From contig NC_084888.1 in NCBI RefSeq assembly GCF_958979055.1, positions 36,599,804 through 36,663,803 of the forward strand: a stretch of DNA of 64,000 bases, written 5' to 3'. A program made the position numbers and the translations under genes. Source of the stretch: Alnus glutinosa. Taxonomy: Eukaryota > Streptophyta > Magnoliopsida > Fagales > Betulaceae. Of this stretch, positions 1-12,382 are shown piece after piece (position 1 is the stretch's first letter; every line of letters starts with the position of its first letter). The notes below the pieces were generated by a model that saw nothing but the letters and a program-made list of their open reading frames with translations, was not told the DNA's origin and did not search any database.

Positions 1-1975
1 AAAGTTGGTTAATTTTGGGGAGTGTAGAAGATGATTCTTTTTTTGATTTTCTCCTCCTATAAAGAATAAGAAAGGATGAAAATAGGATGAAAAATAAAAC
101 CCCACTAACAACTGTGACCGTCAATTTGAATGAATGAGATTTTCTTTGCTTTATAACTTTGACATCGCATACTTGCAATTGCAGTTCTAGGATACCTCCA
201 CAAAGGTTTTTATTACCTATCACAGATATTGCGCTTGCATTTTGAAAGACTCCTTCGGTTGGTACCTCGCCCACCAAATTATTAAAAGAAAGATTCAAAT
301 ATAATATAACAGAAATGTTCTGTAAATCTTTAGGAATTAATCCCGAGAAATTGTTTCGTGAAAGATCTGCATAGCGAAGGTCTTTCAAGGAAGCCAGTGA
401 TGGAGGTAAGTTTCCTTCAAATGAATTACCCTGCAAGTAAAGGTTCTGCAAACTTGAGCAATCTCCAATGGTCGTAGGAATCTCACCAAACAAATGGTTT
501 TCGGAGACATTCAATTCCACAATGCTTTTCAAATTACCTACTTCCATAGGTAGGATGCCCGTTAATGAGTTGTGTGATAAGTAGAGTCCTAGTAATTGGG
601 AAGAAAGAATTGTTTTGGGTATGGCTCCACTAAGGTTATTTTCTGAAATAACTAAGTACTGCAAACGTATGCAGTTTCCCAAACTTGATGGAATGCTTCC
701 TTCCAATTTATTCTTTGATAAGAGAAGTTGGACCAATTGAGTGAGATTGCCTATAGAGGATGGAATGTCTCCTGACAATCTATTTTCATCCAAAGCCAAT
801 CCTTGCAACTTTTGAAACTTCCCAAAATAAACAGGAATGGGGCCTGTGAACAGGTTATCCTGCATGACGAGGATATTGAAGTTGATGAGATTCTCTAATG
901 CTGCAGGAACAACTCCAGATATTTTGTTGCGAGCAATATTTAAAGAACTGAGTTGCTCCGACAAATTTCCTATAGAATCAGGTAAACTACCTCCAAAATT
1001 GCTATCAGAAAAACCCAGCTTTTCCAGTTTGGTACAGTTTGCCAAAGATGTTAAGAAATCCAAGTCCCCTGCTGAATTGCTTCCAAGATTATTCCCATCA
1101 ACACCTAGTATCTGGAGATTTGGCAGGTTTCCTAGATCAGTCGGAACTTGTCCCACGAAATTGTTATACACGAGATGAAGTAATTGAAGCCGAGAAGCAT
1201 TGGATAATGAAACTGGGATTGGACCAGAGAAGTTGTTAATACCAATGGACAAGATACGGAGATTAGGGAGAGTGAGGCCTATGTTGGCTGGAAGAGTGCC
1301 ATTAAGTCGGTTAGCTCCGGCATAAATGGTCCTCAAAGTTGATATATTGTAAAGGGAATAAGCGAACGTACCAGATATAATATTTTCCACTACTCCAAAG
1401 TAATCTAACCTTTGCAAATGGCCTATTTCATCAGGAATATTTCCAACGAAATTATTCAGCGAGAAGTCGAGCACTTGGAGCGAAGAAACATTTCCCCAAA
1501 GAAGGTGGGATGCCTCCCGTCAATTGATTTACGGCGACTGCAAGCCATACAAGCCTCTTTAAAGAGCCCAGTTCAACAGGAATATTCGCAATAAGCTTAT
1601 TCCTTGCAAAGTCAATGACTCTGAGCTCAGGGCAGTAGGTGATATTGGAATTTCCCCTGTTAACAAGTTACAGCTAAGATTGAGATGTTGCAGCCGGAGC
1701 AAATGAGTAACTTGTTGTGGGATTCCGCCGTCTAAGAAGTTGTCTGAGAGGTTGACCACCCTAAGAAAGCTGAGGTTGCAGATGTAAGGTGATATGGATC
1801 CACCTAAAGTATAGCCAGTTAGGTCCAAGGCCGTAACTCTTTGATGACTGCGGCCGCATGTAACTCCTTGCCAGTTGCAGGAGTTGATAGAATCATTCCA
1901 AGAGGTGAAGCTGTTAAATGGGTCATTGGGTATCAATTCTTTGAATTTGACCAAAGCCAAACGATCAGTCTCGTT
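1..1975 (-). pseudogene. LRR receptor-like kinase copy 1 (partial, broken)
   Basis: The minus strand carries the LRR ectodomain of a subfamily XII receptor-like kinase. The LRRNT segment lies near 1850-1960 (SWNDSINSCNWQGVTCG), followed by LxxLxLxxNxLxGxIP repeats down to about 330, and then the transmembrane and juxtamembrane part at 1-180. The kinase lies beyond the left edge. It is broken: the signal peptide is missing because the sequence from about 1975 on matches the far upstream flank of copy C (44850 onward). Compared with copy C there is a 4-bp loss near 1647 and an extra C near 1497, each shifting the frame. It is closest to copy C, sharing many synonymous sites and the same 5' flank. 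It could still be transcribed but should not make a receptor. Confidence 0.85.
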
Positions 1976-2809
1976 TCTTTTCTTCCTATCTAATGTCTTG
2001 TTGTTTTCCGAAGAGAAGTCTTACAAGTGAAGTCTTATGCCCGGGAAAACAAAACAAACAAAAACAAAACAAAAAACAAACAAAAACAAAAAACAAAAAA
2101 AAAAAACAAAACAATAAGAAAGTGATGCATGCTTTAGACCTTGAGGCCGTGACAATATTGTTCAGCCAAGAATTAAAATGTGATAAGAATACCATAACTA
2201 TTGGGCTCAGAAAATAATAGCTCCTGACATTATTCTCATATATTTTAGTGCATTACCATATTAAATACATGTTTGTAAGAAAAGATATTGTCTTAAACAT
2301 GCAGATCAAAACTCGGTTTGATTTATTCCAATAAAATACATATGCGCACAAACAGCCAGGCCAGTGCTCAACATTTCTGTAATATGATTTTTTCTTCACA
2401 AAGCTCCGTTTTCCTACAAAAGTAGAAGACGAGTATATTTTTCATGTTGGAACATTTAGAAAATTCCAAGATACAAAAAACAAAACAAGTTTTGTTCTGA
2501 AAACATTAGAAAAAAAATTAAATTAACTTATAAGATTTAAATAAGGCATTAAGGTGGCAGGGAAACCCTTAGGTGAATATTTTGATCCTAATAAGATCAC
2601 AGGGCAGTCTAGTTATGCTGACAGGTCATCTGCTATACCTATGAAGCTCCTGTGGTTGTGGTTTTAAAAAAATTATTTGGAAACTTATAAGGTTTGAAAT
2701 TTAAGGCCAAAATACAATACTTATGACATAATCTAGTCACTCTATGGGTTGTCTATCATTGGCTGAACTTTTAAAGCAAAATTTGGAGTACCTTACCTTA
2801 CTTTGGTCC
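1976..2809. other. Intergenic: 5' flank of copy 1 and 3' flank of copy A
   Basis: No gene is seen here. The stretch 1976-2060 matches 44849-44930 upstream of copy C. An A/CAAA-rich simple repeat fills 2050-2115. From 2140 to the stop at 2810 the sequence aligns with the 3' flanks of copies B and C (for example the segment around the 'cttcacaaagctccgttttcc' box near 2394-2415, shared with 23264 and 39030), so it probably holds the 3' UTR and terminator of copy A. Confidence 0.6.
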
Positions 2810-5800
2810 TTATCGATGGCTCCCAACCTCTAGAAAAGCATTTTTTATCCGAAGTAGTTCGCTAGTGACATCTTCCATATTCATTCTTTCTTTTGGTGAT
2901 TCTAATGAACAAGCAAGGCTGATCTTGAAAATTGAAAATAAACACTTTTGCACATTAGAATTCATCTGGTTTAGATTCTCAAGAATGACACTTTCTTCTA
3001 TTTCCTCAATTTCATTGTGATCATTGTCGTTGTAGCCATCTTCTTCTGGTGCCACAGCTAGTTCATTTACTTCTCTTTTGAAAAGATTTGGGTCTACAAT
3101 TTGCACAAGTTTTTCTGGCAATCCCATATTAACAAAGTTATGAAGGTTGAAATCGTCTTTAAACATTTTGTTAGTGGGTCTCTTTCCTGTAAACATCTCC
3201 AACACAAAAATTCCATAGCTATAGACATCTCCTTGTGCCGATGCCTCACCACCCATTCCGTATTCTGAAATTCATATATTTCATATGCACAATTAATATG
3301 ATAATGATTTCTAATAGTTGTTTAATACATAATTTAATATATTTGGGATATAATATTTAGAAGTTACATGTCTTATTCAGTCTTAAAAAAATAATATGAT
3401 AAATAGTCTGTATTTTAAAATTAGAACTGTTGAAAAGTTTTGAGAAATTGGATAATAAAAGAGGCTAGTATTTTTTTTTTTTTTTTTTTTTTTACGGGAA
3501 AAAGTGGCTAGTATTAGAATCAGATCAACTAATCATTTGTCTTTCTTAAGTTTTCACTTATTAATTTGTTGGACAAATTAAGGAGTACGTTAAAATTTCA
3601 ATTTAAATAATTAAATTCAAAATTTTTTATTCGCTTAATCTTTTGGGATAAGTAATGATTTAACACGGTACCAGAACAAAATCTTAATATCGAACCTTAT
3701 GTCTATAATTTATCTCATATTTCAATTAAAATAGTCCATATAGAATCTGTTAAAGAACAGCTATGCCGTGTTTTTTTTCTTTTCTTTTATTGCTAGATGC
3801 CTTTAAAGAGCTAAGAAGAAATTCTCAAAATAATTAAATACAAGTAAAAAGCCATGAAAGTGACAAATAAAAAGTCTTCAACGTTACTACTACAATAACT
3901 TCACTTCGTCAAATCAAGTATTGTTTTTTCTTGGGATTATTGGTGTGAATTATTCTTCTTCTTTACTGTTTGTCTCCTCTTTGACCAACATTCATTTTCA
4001 TATTTTTTTAATAGATAATAGATTTTTTTTATTTATTTATTTGAATTTTCACTCCTTGAGCTTTAGATCCTAATCTCAATGTATTCTTATTTAAAGAAAG
4101 AGAAATGGAATTATTTTCTCATATTTATGACTGATTCAAAGACTTGTTTAATAGTTGTCAAAATCCTTCTATATATGCACGCCCTATTCCCGCAATATAT
4201 AAAAAAGACAAGTTTTCCTGGAAAAAAGTTGTTACCACAATTTTTACAGTAGGTGTTACACGTTTTCCTTCCTGTTAGCCGGCGTATTAATTTGATGTAT
4301 CTAATAGACATGCTATCAGAATAGGCATGGAAAGCCTTAAGGAAATAAATTCAACTAGGCTAAAATGAATATGTAGAGCATAGTAAAAAGACAGTTAGTG
4401 ACATTTTTCAACTTGATCAAAATCAGGATTTAGAATATTTAAGATCGAAGTAGTTATGTACCTGGAGCAGCGTAGCCAATAGTACCCTTTATTCCAACCG
4501 TGCTAGTTTGATTTTGAGAAACATCATTTGTTTTAGAGAGGATCCTTGCCAAACCAAAATCACTTACTTTAGCAATCATGTCATTATCAAGAAGAATATT
4601 GCTTGGCTTTAAATCACAATGAATAATTGGTGGTTCACAGTGATCATGGAGATATTGTAATGCAGAAGCTACATCAATCGCAATATTTAGTCTTTGAAGG
4701 AGGCTCAAATGTCTTGGTCGATTTTCATTGTCGATATCCTGGTGCAGCCACTTGTCTAAGTCTCCATTTTCCATAAATTCGTAAACTAGAGCTTTGAAAT
4801 CATTGCCGTTGTAGTCCACGCTTGAGCAACAAGTTAAAATCTTAACGAGATTCCGATGGCGTATATTTCTAAACGCATTGCATTCAGCTATAAAACTCTT
4901 GGTAGCTCCTTTTTGTTGAAGGTTCAATACTTTCACAGCAACCATCTTTTTTTCTTGATCAATTATTCCTTTATATACGGAGCCAAAACTACCGGATCCA
5001 ATTAAATTTCTAAGAGAAAATTCATTAGTAGTTTGATAGAGCTCCTTGTATGAAACATTAGGAAGTTGGCTGGTTTTTGGGAGTGTAGAAGATGGTTCTT
5101 TTTTTGATTTTCTCCTCCTATAAAGGACAATAAAGGATGAAAATAGGATGAAAAATAAAACCCCACCAACAACTATGATTGTTAATTTGAATGCATGAGA
5201 TTTTCCTTGCTTCATAACTTTGACATCGCATGCTTGCAAGTGCAATTCTGGGACACCTCCGCAAAGATTTTTATTTCCTATCACCGACATTGCGCTTGCA
5301 TTTCGGAAGAATCCTTCAGTTGGTACCTCGCCCATCAAATTATTAAAAGAAAGATTCAAATATAGTAAAACAGAAACTTCTTGTAAATTTTTAGGAATTA
5401 ATCCTGAGAAATTGTTTCTTGAAAGATCTGCATAGCGAAGGTCTTTAAAGGTAGCCAGTGATGGAGGTAGGTCTCCTTCAAATGAATTACCTTGCATGTA
5501 GAGGTTCTGCAATTTCAAACAATCTCCAATGGTTGTTGGAATCTTACCAAACAAATTGTTTTCAGAGACATCCAAATCCACAATATTTTTCAAATTGCCT
5601 ATTTCCATAGGTAGGATGCCCGTTAATGAGTTTTGTGACAAGTAGAGTCCAAGTAATTGGGAAGAAAGACTTGTTTTGGCTTCGCTAAGATTATTTTCTG
5701 AAATATCTAAGTACTGCAAACTTTTGCAGTTTCCAAAACTTGATGGAATGCTTCCTTTCAATTTGTTCTGAAATAAGTAAAGTTTGACCAATTGAGTGAG

Positions 5801-7156
5801 GTTACCTATAGAGGATGGTATGCGTCCCGACAATCTGTTTCCATCTAAAGCCAATCCTTGCAGCTTTTGAAACTTCCCAAAATAAGTGGGAATAGTGCCT
5901 TTGAACAGGTTTTCCGACATGCTAAGGATACTTAAATTGATGAGATTCTCTAATGCTGCAGGAATAATTCCATATAATTGATTGCCACCAATAAATAAAC
6001 CACTGAGTTGCTTCGACAAATTTCCTATAGAATTAGGTAAACAACCTCCAAAATTGTTATAAGAAAAATCTAGCCTTTCCAGTTTGGTGCAGTTTTCCAA
6101 AGATTTTATGAAATCCAAGTCCTTGACTGCATTATTCTCAAGATTATTTTCACCAACATTTAGTCTCTGGACATTTATCAGGTTTCCTAGATCAGTTGGA
6201 ACTTGTCCCACTAAATTGTTTCCGGAGAGATCAAGTAATTCAAGCTGGGAAGCATTGGATAGTGAAATTGGGATTGGACCAGAGAATTGATTAGTAGAGA
6301 TGGACAAAAATTGGAGATTAAGGAGAGTGTGGCCTATGTTGGCCGGAAGAGTGCCATTAAGTCGGTTAACTCCAACATCAACGGTCCTCAAAGTTGATAT
6401 ATTGTAAAGGGCATAAGGGATCTTACCAGACAAATTATTGGCCGCAACTCCGAAGAAAGATAACCTCTGCAAACGGCCTATTTCATCTGGAATATTTCCC
6501 ACGAAATTATTAAACTCAAAGTCAAGTACTTCGAGTGAAGAAGCATTTCCCAAAGAAGGCGGGATGCCTCCTATCAAATAATTCTGGAAAACCAGAAGTC
6601 TCACAAGCTTCAACAAAGATCCCAGCTCATTAGGAATATTCCCAGTAAGTTTATTCCTCGTCAAAATTACATATTTGAGTACAGGACAGTTGGTGAAGTT
6701 GCTAGGGATTTTCCCTGTCAACGAGTTATTGCTAAGAACCAGACGTCGTAGCCGGAACAGATGAGTGACTTGATGTGGAATTTTGCCATGTAAGAAGTTG
6801 TTTCGGACGTCGACCAACCTAAGAAAGCTGAGGTTGCCAATGTAAGGTGATATGGATCCAATTAAGGAACTGCTCCGTAGGTCCAAGGCCGTAACTCTTT
6901 GATGCTTGTGGCCGCATGTAATTCCCTGCCAGTTGCAGAAGTGGATGGAATCATTCCAAGAGGTGAAGATGTTAAATGGGTCATTGGCTATCAATTCTTT
7001 GATCTTGAGCAAAGCCAAACGATCACTCTCGTTTGTTGGAGCGGCAGCAGTAGCAGTGGCATTTCGCATGCATTTTAGGCTTCTAGAAAAGAGAAGAATC
7101 ACACCAAGGTATGTAATGCATAGTGCTAGTAAGTTGCAGCTATGAAGAAGCTTCAT
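2810..7156 (-). CDS. LRR receptor-like serine/threonine kinase, subfamily XII (copy A, intact)
   Basis: Two exons: 7156-4462 and 3264-2810, separated by a GT-AG intron of 1,197 bp. Joined, they give 1,049 residues, the usual length for EFR/Xa21-type receptors (At3g47570-like). Visible in order: a signal peptide (residues 1 to about 33), the LRRNT cap (about 43-83, ending FCNWQGITC), over 20 LRRs (about 90-620), a paired-cysteine cap (CGGVPELHLQAC), a transmembrane helix (658-679) followed by RRRKSKK, and a kinase with G-loop GSGSFGSVYKG (720), Lys742, HCDLKPSN (846) and DFGLA (866). The splice restores the APE motif (GYAAPEYGMGGE). HCD instead of HRD makes it a non-RD kinase, the class tied to pattern-triggered immunity. 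The ligand is unknown; the plasma membrane is the expected location. No in-frame stop or frameshift was seen, and it is the only complete copy in the array. The intron (3265-4461) has only AT-rich sequence and a T tract near 3472-3493. Confidence 0.92.
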
Positions 7157-8046
7157 TGGAATGGAGAAGGGAAGTGGAGTATTTGTGAAACAGGAGAGGC
7201 AGAGCGAGATTCAGAGTATTATGTGTTCATTCTCTTTGTAGGAGTCACTTTAGGGTGCATGAATTTAGAATTGTCAAAGCACAAGTTCTTCGGTCCTTGG
7301 CTGATAGTATATTATACTTTGAATGGACAATTTTCTCAAGGCTTCATCAATAAAAAAATTGAAAATGCATATTCAAGAAATTATTACACCCACTTATAGG
7401 GAAAAATAAAAAAAAATAAACAAACAAAAGAAATTACTACAGCCCAACTGGACTTATACCTTTAAATTAAGACTTATTGTAATTCGAACCTACAAATTAT
7501 CAACATATTCCAAGTAACCTCTGTTTCAAATTTGACTATTATTTTGGACGGAAAACATTACACGTTGTTAGCACAGCATCTAAGCCCTTTTTGTGTGACT
7601 ACTTTGCTCCTATTTTGTATTAGAATGGTAGTTAATTTTTATTTTTATTTTAAAAAAAAAAATGAAGAAAAATTAGTTGTTTAATTCAAAACTAACGGCC
7701 AAACCTAATATAGGGTGTAACTTAAAACTTGTTGGTAGTTTATAAGTCTGAGTTATAGTAGGTCCTAATTTGAAAATGTAAGTATAAATAGAGTAGTAAA
7801 TTAAGGGGAGAAAGTTAAATTTAACCGACGTAAAACTTTGTGTATAATACTATTGTAACCGAGTAATGCTACAAGTCACTCATTTGTCACTCTTGTGTCC
7901 CTTTAAGAATTATGTGACTTTTAAAATCACAATTGAACTTGTTATTAATTATTATTGAATTTTGATCGAGTGATGATTTTAAAAGTCACATCATTTTTAT
8001 AGAGAGAGAGAAAAAAAAAAAAAAAAAAAAACAATTACTAATTGTA

Positions 8047-8243
8047 ACCACATGCAGGACTTTGAATATTGTTTGTCAATGTAGGTCTTGAATGCGTCCT
8101 CCACAAATGTGCAATCATGTAGGACTTGAACGATGTTTGTAAAAGTCATCCACTTGAATGCTGTTTGTCAAAGTCATCCACAAATGTGCAATCAGTAAGA
8201 CTTTGAATGTTGTTTGTTAAAGCCATCCACAAATATGCAATCA
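8047..8243. repeat. Degenerate tandem repeat, about 60-bp unit
   Basis: Three to four imperfect units carry the phrases 'gactttgaatgttgtttgt', 'caaagtcatccac' and 'aaatgtgcaatca'. A shorter version lies upstream of copy B (33440-33545), so unit number has changed since the duplication. Confidence 0.65.
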
Positions 8244-8519
8244 AGAATATGGATGGTGCCCAATTTAATTGATATATATATTCAAAATTAAACTGAATCA
8301 CTACTTAATTTGCGAAACACAGCACTATAGAGTTCTTTAATATGCTAAATTATTTTTCTTTCATGTATTCATTTTAATCTTGGTTAGAGAGAGAGAGAGA
8401 GAGAGGTTAAAAAAAGAGGTTCAATGGTTCATGCACCAAAATATACGCATATGTGGAATGATAGAGACAGGAAGCAAAACGACAAAGCTTTAAAAAAAAA
8501 GTTAAATAAAGGTGGAGAG

Positions 8520-8559
<40 letters not shown>

Positions 8560-8936
8560 GAAGAGAGCGGGAATTAGGTACACGTTGATGTTAACACATT
8601 ATTCACAAATTTCAAATGTAGTAGTGTACACGGTGATTATAAAAAAGGGACTGATCCTGCTCAATAGGTTGTGCATAATTTGTGCACTATTGGCCAATGT
8701 GATCTCATCAGTATAAGTGGTTGTATACAAATTGTGTATAACCAATTGTGCATAGAACATTTTCCATAAAAAAGAAAACCCGACCTTGACTTGGCGAACT
8801 TTAGTCGACTTCAGGTCGTCGTCGTGCTTCTTGGAGTCATGATTGTGGAATTTAATTTCTATGAGAAATTAATATAAAAACTTCACTACTGAATAAAAAA
8901 ACGAGAAAATGTATAAAGTTTATTACTGACCCTCCA

Positions 8937-9026
8937 ATGGCAAGCAAAAGCTCTAGTCTTTCATGCATGGCGTCTCCTCAGTCTCTTCTCCACTTTCCTT
9001 GTTGGCCACTCAGCTCCAGAGAATGA
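8937..9026 (+). other. Short open frame conserved in both duplicated flanks
   Basis: A 29-residue frame starts MASKSSSLSCMASPQ and ends at TGA. It is kept at 35129-35218 in the B flank with a single amino-acid difference (Pro to Ser). The Ser-rich start resembles an organelle transit peptide, and the sequence shortly after the stop (GAAAG followed by GTAAAT at about 9030) resembles an exon end and splice donor. It could be a relic first exon of a lost gene carried along with the duplication. I do not recognise the protein. Confidence 0.3.
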
Positions 9027-9140
9027 CCGAAAGGTAAATATCTCTATGGAAGCGATCTTATCATTATCCACTTTATTCACCGCCAAATCATTCTTTTTCA
9101 TGCATGTGGAATGATTTAAACAGGTTTCATATTTTACTCA

Positions 9141-9551
9141 AGGTTAAATACTTTTTTCTCTCTAGATATGATATGTTTATAACAGTCTTATAATTTTTGT
9201 ACAATTCTGACAATTTTTTTTAAAAAAAAAATTAACTATAGGACATGTAGGACTTACAGGTAGGTAAACAAATCCCTTAGTTTTAATAATGAAAAAATAT
9301 TTTTACACAACACTTACACAACACCCATGTGTCTTTAATAATTTTATTTTTTTTCACTTCAATTTCACTTTCGATCACAGGAAGTACCTCGCTTATGGGC
9401 ATACCCAAATAGTACCTTCGTTCATTTGTCGTCAAGAAAACTAACGAATTTTCACATCAAACCAATCAGAACTTGACAGGTGTCATATACCGCATTAAAA
9501 AAAAAAAACTTAAATTTAAAAATCAAGAAAAAAAATATATAATTAAAAACA

Positions 9552-9590
<39 letters not shown>

Positions 9591-10985
9591 TTAAAAAAAG
9601 AATTGAAGGTGGCTTGAGCTAACCCTTTGGGCCAATGAGGGTGGCCAACTAACCCATTTTAGCCAATGGGGGTGGCTGAGGGCCGGTCTGGGGGTGGACG
9701 ATCCACCCCCAAGAGGCCAAACCTCGACATTTGTTTTTTTTTCCGTTTTGGCCACTTGCGCTACCCCCTTTTAGCCTAGGCCACCCAAAGAGGCCAAATT
9801 CCTACATTTTTTTTTTTGGCTCCTTTGGGGTGGTGTCAACCACATTTTGCCATTTCGGGATGGCCAAACCACTTCCAAAGACCTTTGGGGTGGTTCGACC
9901 ACTTTTAGACCGGCCCTATGATAGCTTAGCCACCCCCATTATCCCAAAGGACCCTTCAAATCCTTCTTTTTTTTTTTTTTCTTTTTTGGTTTTCAAATTT
10001 ATGTTTTTTAAGTTGTAATTTTTTTTTGGTTAAATACCTTTTTGTCTCCTGTAGTTTAAAAACTTTATTTTTTGTCCCCTCAGTTTTCATTTTTTTCACA
10101 AGTGATACCTGTGTTATGGGAAAAGACGGAGATAGTTCCTCCGTCCATTATTTCGTCCAAAACTGACGGATTTCAACATTAATGACACGTGGCATCATTA
10201 AAATTGCGACACGTGACTGCTATATTTTTTTAATTTTTTTTTGAGGATTTTTTTTTTTTTTTTTTGTAAATGTAAGCCAACCCCAAGGCTAGTTTTGGGA
10301 GTGGTTTGGCCACCCCCAAGGGACAAAGTGTAATAAAAAATAAAAATAAAAAATAAAAAAAAAGTTTTGGTCTTTTGGGGTGGCTGAACCACCCCCAAAT
10401 AAAATGGGGGTGGCCGAGCCACCTCCAAGCCAAATGGGGGTGGTTTCGGCCACCCCATTTTGGCCCTTGTAGGTGGCCGGACCACCCCCAAGGGCCATGG
10501 GGGTGGTTTAGCCACCCCCATGTGGCCCAAAGAGCCACCCCTAAAATTTTTATTTTTTATTTTTTTTAAAAAAAAGGCTTCAAAAAAATGTGGCAGCCAC
10601 GTGTCGCAATTTTAATGGTGCCACGTGTCGCTAATGTGGAAATCCGTCAGTTTTGGACGAAAAAAATAGACGGAGGTACTATCTCTGCTTTTCCCATAGT
10701 ATAGGTACCACCTGTGAAAAAAATGAAAATTGAGAGAACAAAAAATAAATTTTTTAAACTACAGTGGGCAAAAAGGTATTTAACCTATTTTTTTTAATGA
10801 GGTATATGACACGTGTCAAGTTTTGATTGGTTTGACGTGAAAATCTGTTAGTTTTCTAGACGGCAGATAGACGGAGGTACTATTTGGGTATATAACCATA
10901 AACGAGGTATCATATTTGATCGAAAGTGAAATCGATGTAAAAAAAATAAAATTGTTAAAACCTAGTGAGAAAAAGGTATATAACT
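9141..10985. mobile_element. MULE-type MITE (with a nested MITE), duplicate 1
   Basis: The ends are inverted repeats (AGGTTAAATAC at the left; GGTATATAACT at the right), and the right flank is TTCTACCTA. The paralogous copy at 35342-36387 has the same ends and a perfect 9-bp duplication TTCTACCTA, the size expected for Mutator-like elements. Internal sequence is rich in GGTGGCC/CCACCCCC motifs. No transposase is seen. An (ATT)n microsatellite lies at about 9551-9590. It predates the A/B segmental duplication because both duplicates carry it at the same site. Confidence 0.8.
10028..10785. mobile_element. Nested MULE-type MITE
   Basis: This 758-bp insert has long inverted ends (GGTTAAATACCTTTTTG at the left; CAAAAAGGTATTTAACC at the right) and strongly palindromic GC-rich internal segments (10260-10530). 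It lies inside the larger MITE. The paralogue at 36175-36195 shows the uninterrupted T-run target, so this insertion came after the segmental duplication. Flanking T-rich sequence hides the exact target duplication. No coding capacity. Confidence 0.8.
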
Positions 10986-11030
10986 TTCTACCTATGATAC
11001 TTACTCCGCATGAAGGCTTATATTGTGTAT

Positions 11031-11210
11031 GAGAAATGATTTTTCTACATCACATTACCCTACATTAATCCTACACAAGACACATAGGGTGTGAGACCCA
11101 TGCATGTGAGTCCCATATATGTGGGTCTCATATACATGGATCCCACACCCAATGTGTCTTGGTGTAGAATTGATGTAAAGTAATATAATGTAGGAATAAC
11201 ACATATCATT
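11031..11210. mobile_element. Palindromic MITE of about 180 bp
   Basis: The two halves are inverted copies of one another (for example GACACATAGGGTGTG against the complement of CACACCCAATGTGTC). The matching place in duplicate 2 (near 36460) lacks it, so it inserted after duplication. The superfamily is uncertain. Confidence 0.6.
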
Positions 11211-11394
11211 ATATATATGGGCAACGGGCACATGGACGAGGTTTCCACCTCATCCCTCCCTTCACACAACACAAGCATGCTACAAGAAGTCATTTTCTTG
11301 CAGCTACGTACTAACGATGTTCTTTGGACTTTTCTAATAAGGAATTCTTAACTTTTGATTTCAATATAAATCTGTTCAATCATTCCGTCAAAAC

Positions 11395-12382
11395 TAAGCC
11401 TGTACAAGCGGTTACAATTAACGGTTATTGACTATAATTGTTAATCGCAACTTCCTAAGACGGTTATTAAATTTTAACAATCGCAACAGCTCCGCTTAGG
11501 TGGTTAGCAATTAATTTATAACTGGCGGTTAGCGGTTATTAAAACCTATAACTATCGATTAAAACGTACCCGCTTTCTATATGTGGGCTTTTGGACCTCT
11601 TAAGCTGGTTTTTGGTCCGGTTTGGAACTTATTATAATTTTATTTTTTTATTTTTTATTTTTTTATAAAAAAAAAATAATGGCTTATTATATAAGGACAA
11701 TTTGTGTTAATTTAAAACAGGAGATGGAAACTCTTGGAGAAAATGTCGCCGAGTCTTACCAATTCATTAATATGCCATGTCATTCACAAACTCCGGAACT
11801 CGTCACAGTTAGCTTTAGAGTTTTACAATTGGGTTGGAGAGAAGAAGAGATTTTCACACTCATTGGAATCTTGTTGCACTGTAATTCAGTTGTTGGTCAA
11901 CTCGAGGAGATTTAATGATGCCTTGGCTATTATGGAGAACTTAATGTCTGAAAGTGGTGTGCCTCCGTTGGAGGTTTTGGACAGGTTGATTAATTGTTAT
12001 GAAGGATGTGATTCAAGTCCATCTTAGAGTACTTCTTTTGGGCAAATAGAAACTTAAAAACATAGAATGCCTAAAACTCAGTTCATCAAATGGCCTAATA
12101 CTTGCAATAATGATCAATGTAAAGAAAAATCAAATTATTGTTAAACACCAAAACAACGTCATTTGGATTTTATGTTTTTATATTAAATATATAATATAAA
12201 TATTTATATTTATATAATTTATATATAAGAGTAGGTGTTTAGTGGTTATTAACGGCCTACCCATACTCTTAAAATCGCTAACCGCCCCATCCTAAGCAGT
12301 TAGCAGATTTTTACAACCACTTTCAAAAGCAGTTATGCGATTATATGGTTATACGGTTATAACCATCCCGTTTATACAGGCC
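11395..12382. mobile_element. hAT-like element carrying a PPR gene fragment, duplicate 1
   Basis: The element starts TAAGCCTGTACAAGCGG, and the right terminal region is an inverted version rich in CGGTTA/TAACCG subterminal repeats. The last bases of the element (to 22749) are cut off by the large LTR insertion at 12383. The outer flanks are GTCAAAAC (11387-11394) and GTCAAAAG (22750-22757), an 8-bp target duplication with one difference, as expected for hAT. A second copy lies at 36650-38576. No transposase is visible; the cargo is a PPR fragment. Confidence 0.75.
11734..12027 (+). pseudogene. Pentatricopeptide repeat (PPR) protein fragment inside hAT-like element
   Basis: The 97-residue frame reads LALEFYNWVGEKKRFSHSLE and then RFNDALAIMENLMSESGVPP. 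These are phrases of the N-terminal part of a P-class organellar RNA-binding PPR protein, which are normally several hundred residues long. Only the first part is present and it ends at a stop within the element. The same fragment in duplicate 2 (36985-37304) is further decayed. It sits between the terminal repeats of a hAT-like element, so it looks captured. The exact parent gene is not identified. Confidence 0.6.

Larger units (their letters stand above)
7157..9140. other. 5' flank of copy A
   Basis: This is the promoter side of copy A and aligns with 32594-35341 upstream of copy B, apart from insertions. Contents are a short A/T-rich leader, a MITE-like stretch near 7858-8030 (GAGTAATGCTACAAGTCAC start; matching end not clear), a degenerate tandem repeat (8047-8243), GA and T tracts (8390-8405, 8526-8555), and an insert near 8650-8765 that is absent from the B flank. 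No protein-coding gene apart from a short conserved reading frame at 8937. Confidence 0.6.

Noticed and set aside
5220-5435. Plus-strand frames opposite the LRR exons (also 6084, 30647, 43369, 47770 and others)
   Set aside because: They are mirror frames of the repetitive LRR coding strand.
10198-10538. Several overlapping frames rich in Trp, Gly and Pro
   Set aside because: They arise from palindromic GGTGGCC/CCACCCC repeats in a nested MITE.
11734-12027. PPR fragment as a working gene
   Set aside because: Only the N-terminal part is present, it is enclosed by transposon ends, and its twin in the second duplicate is decayed.
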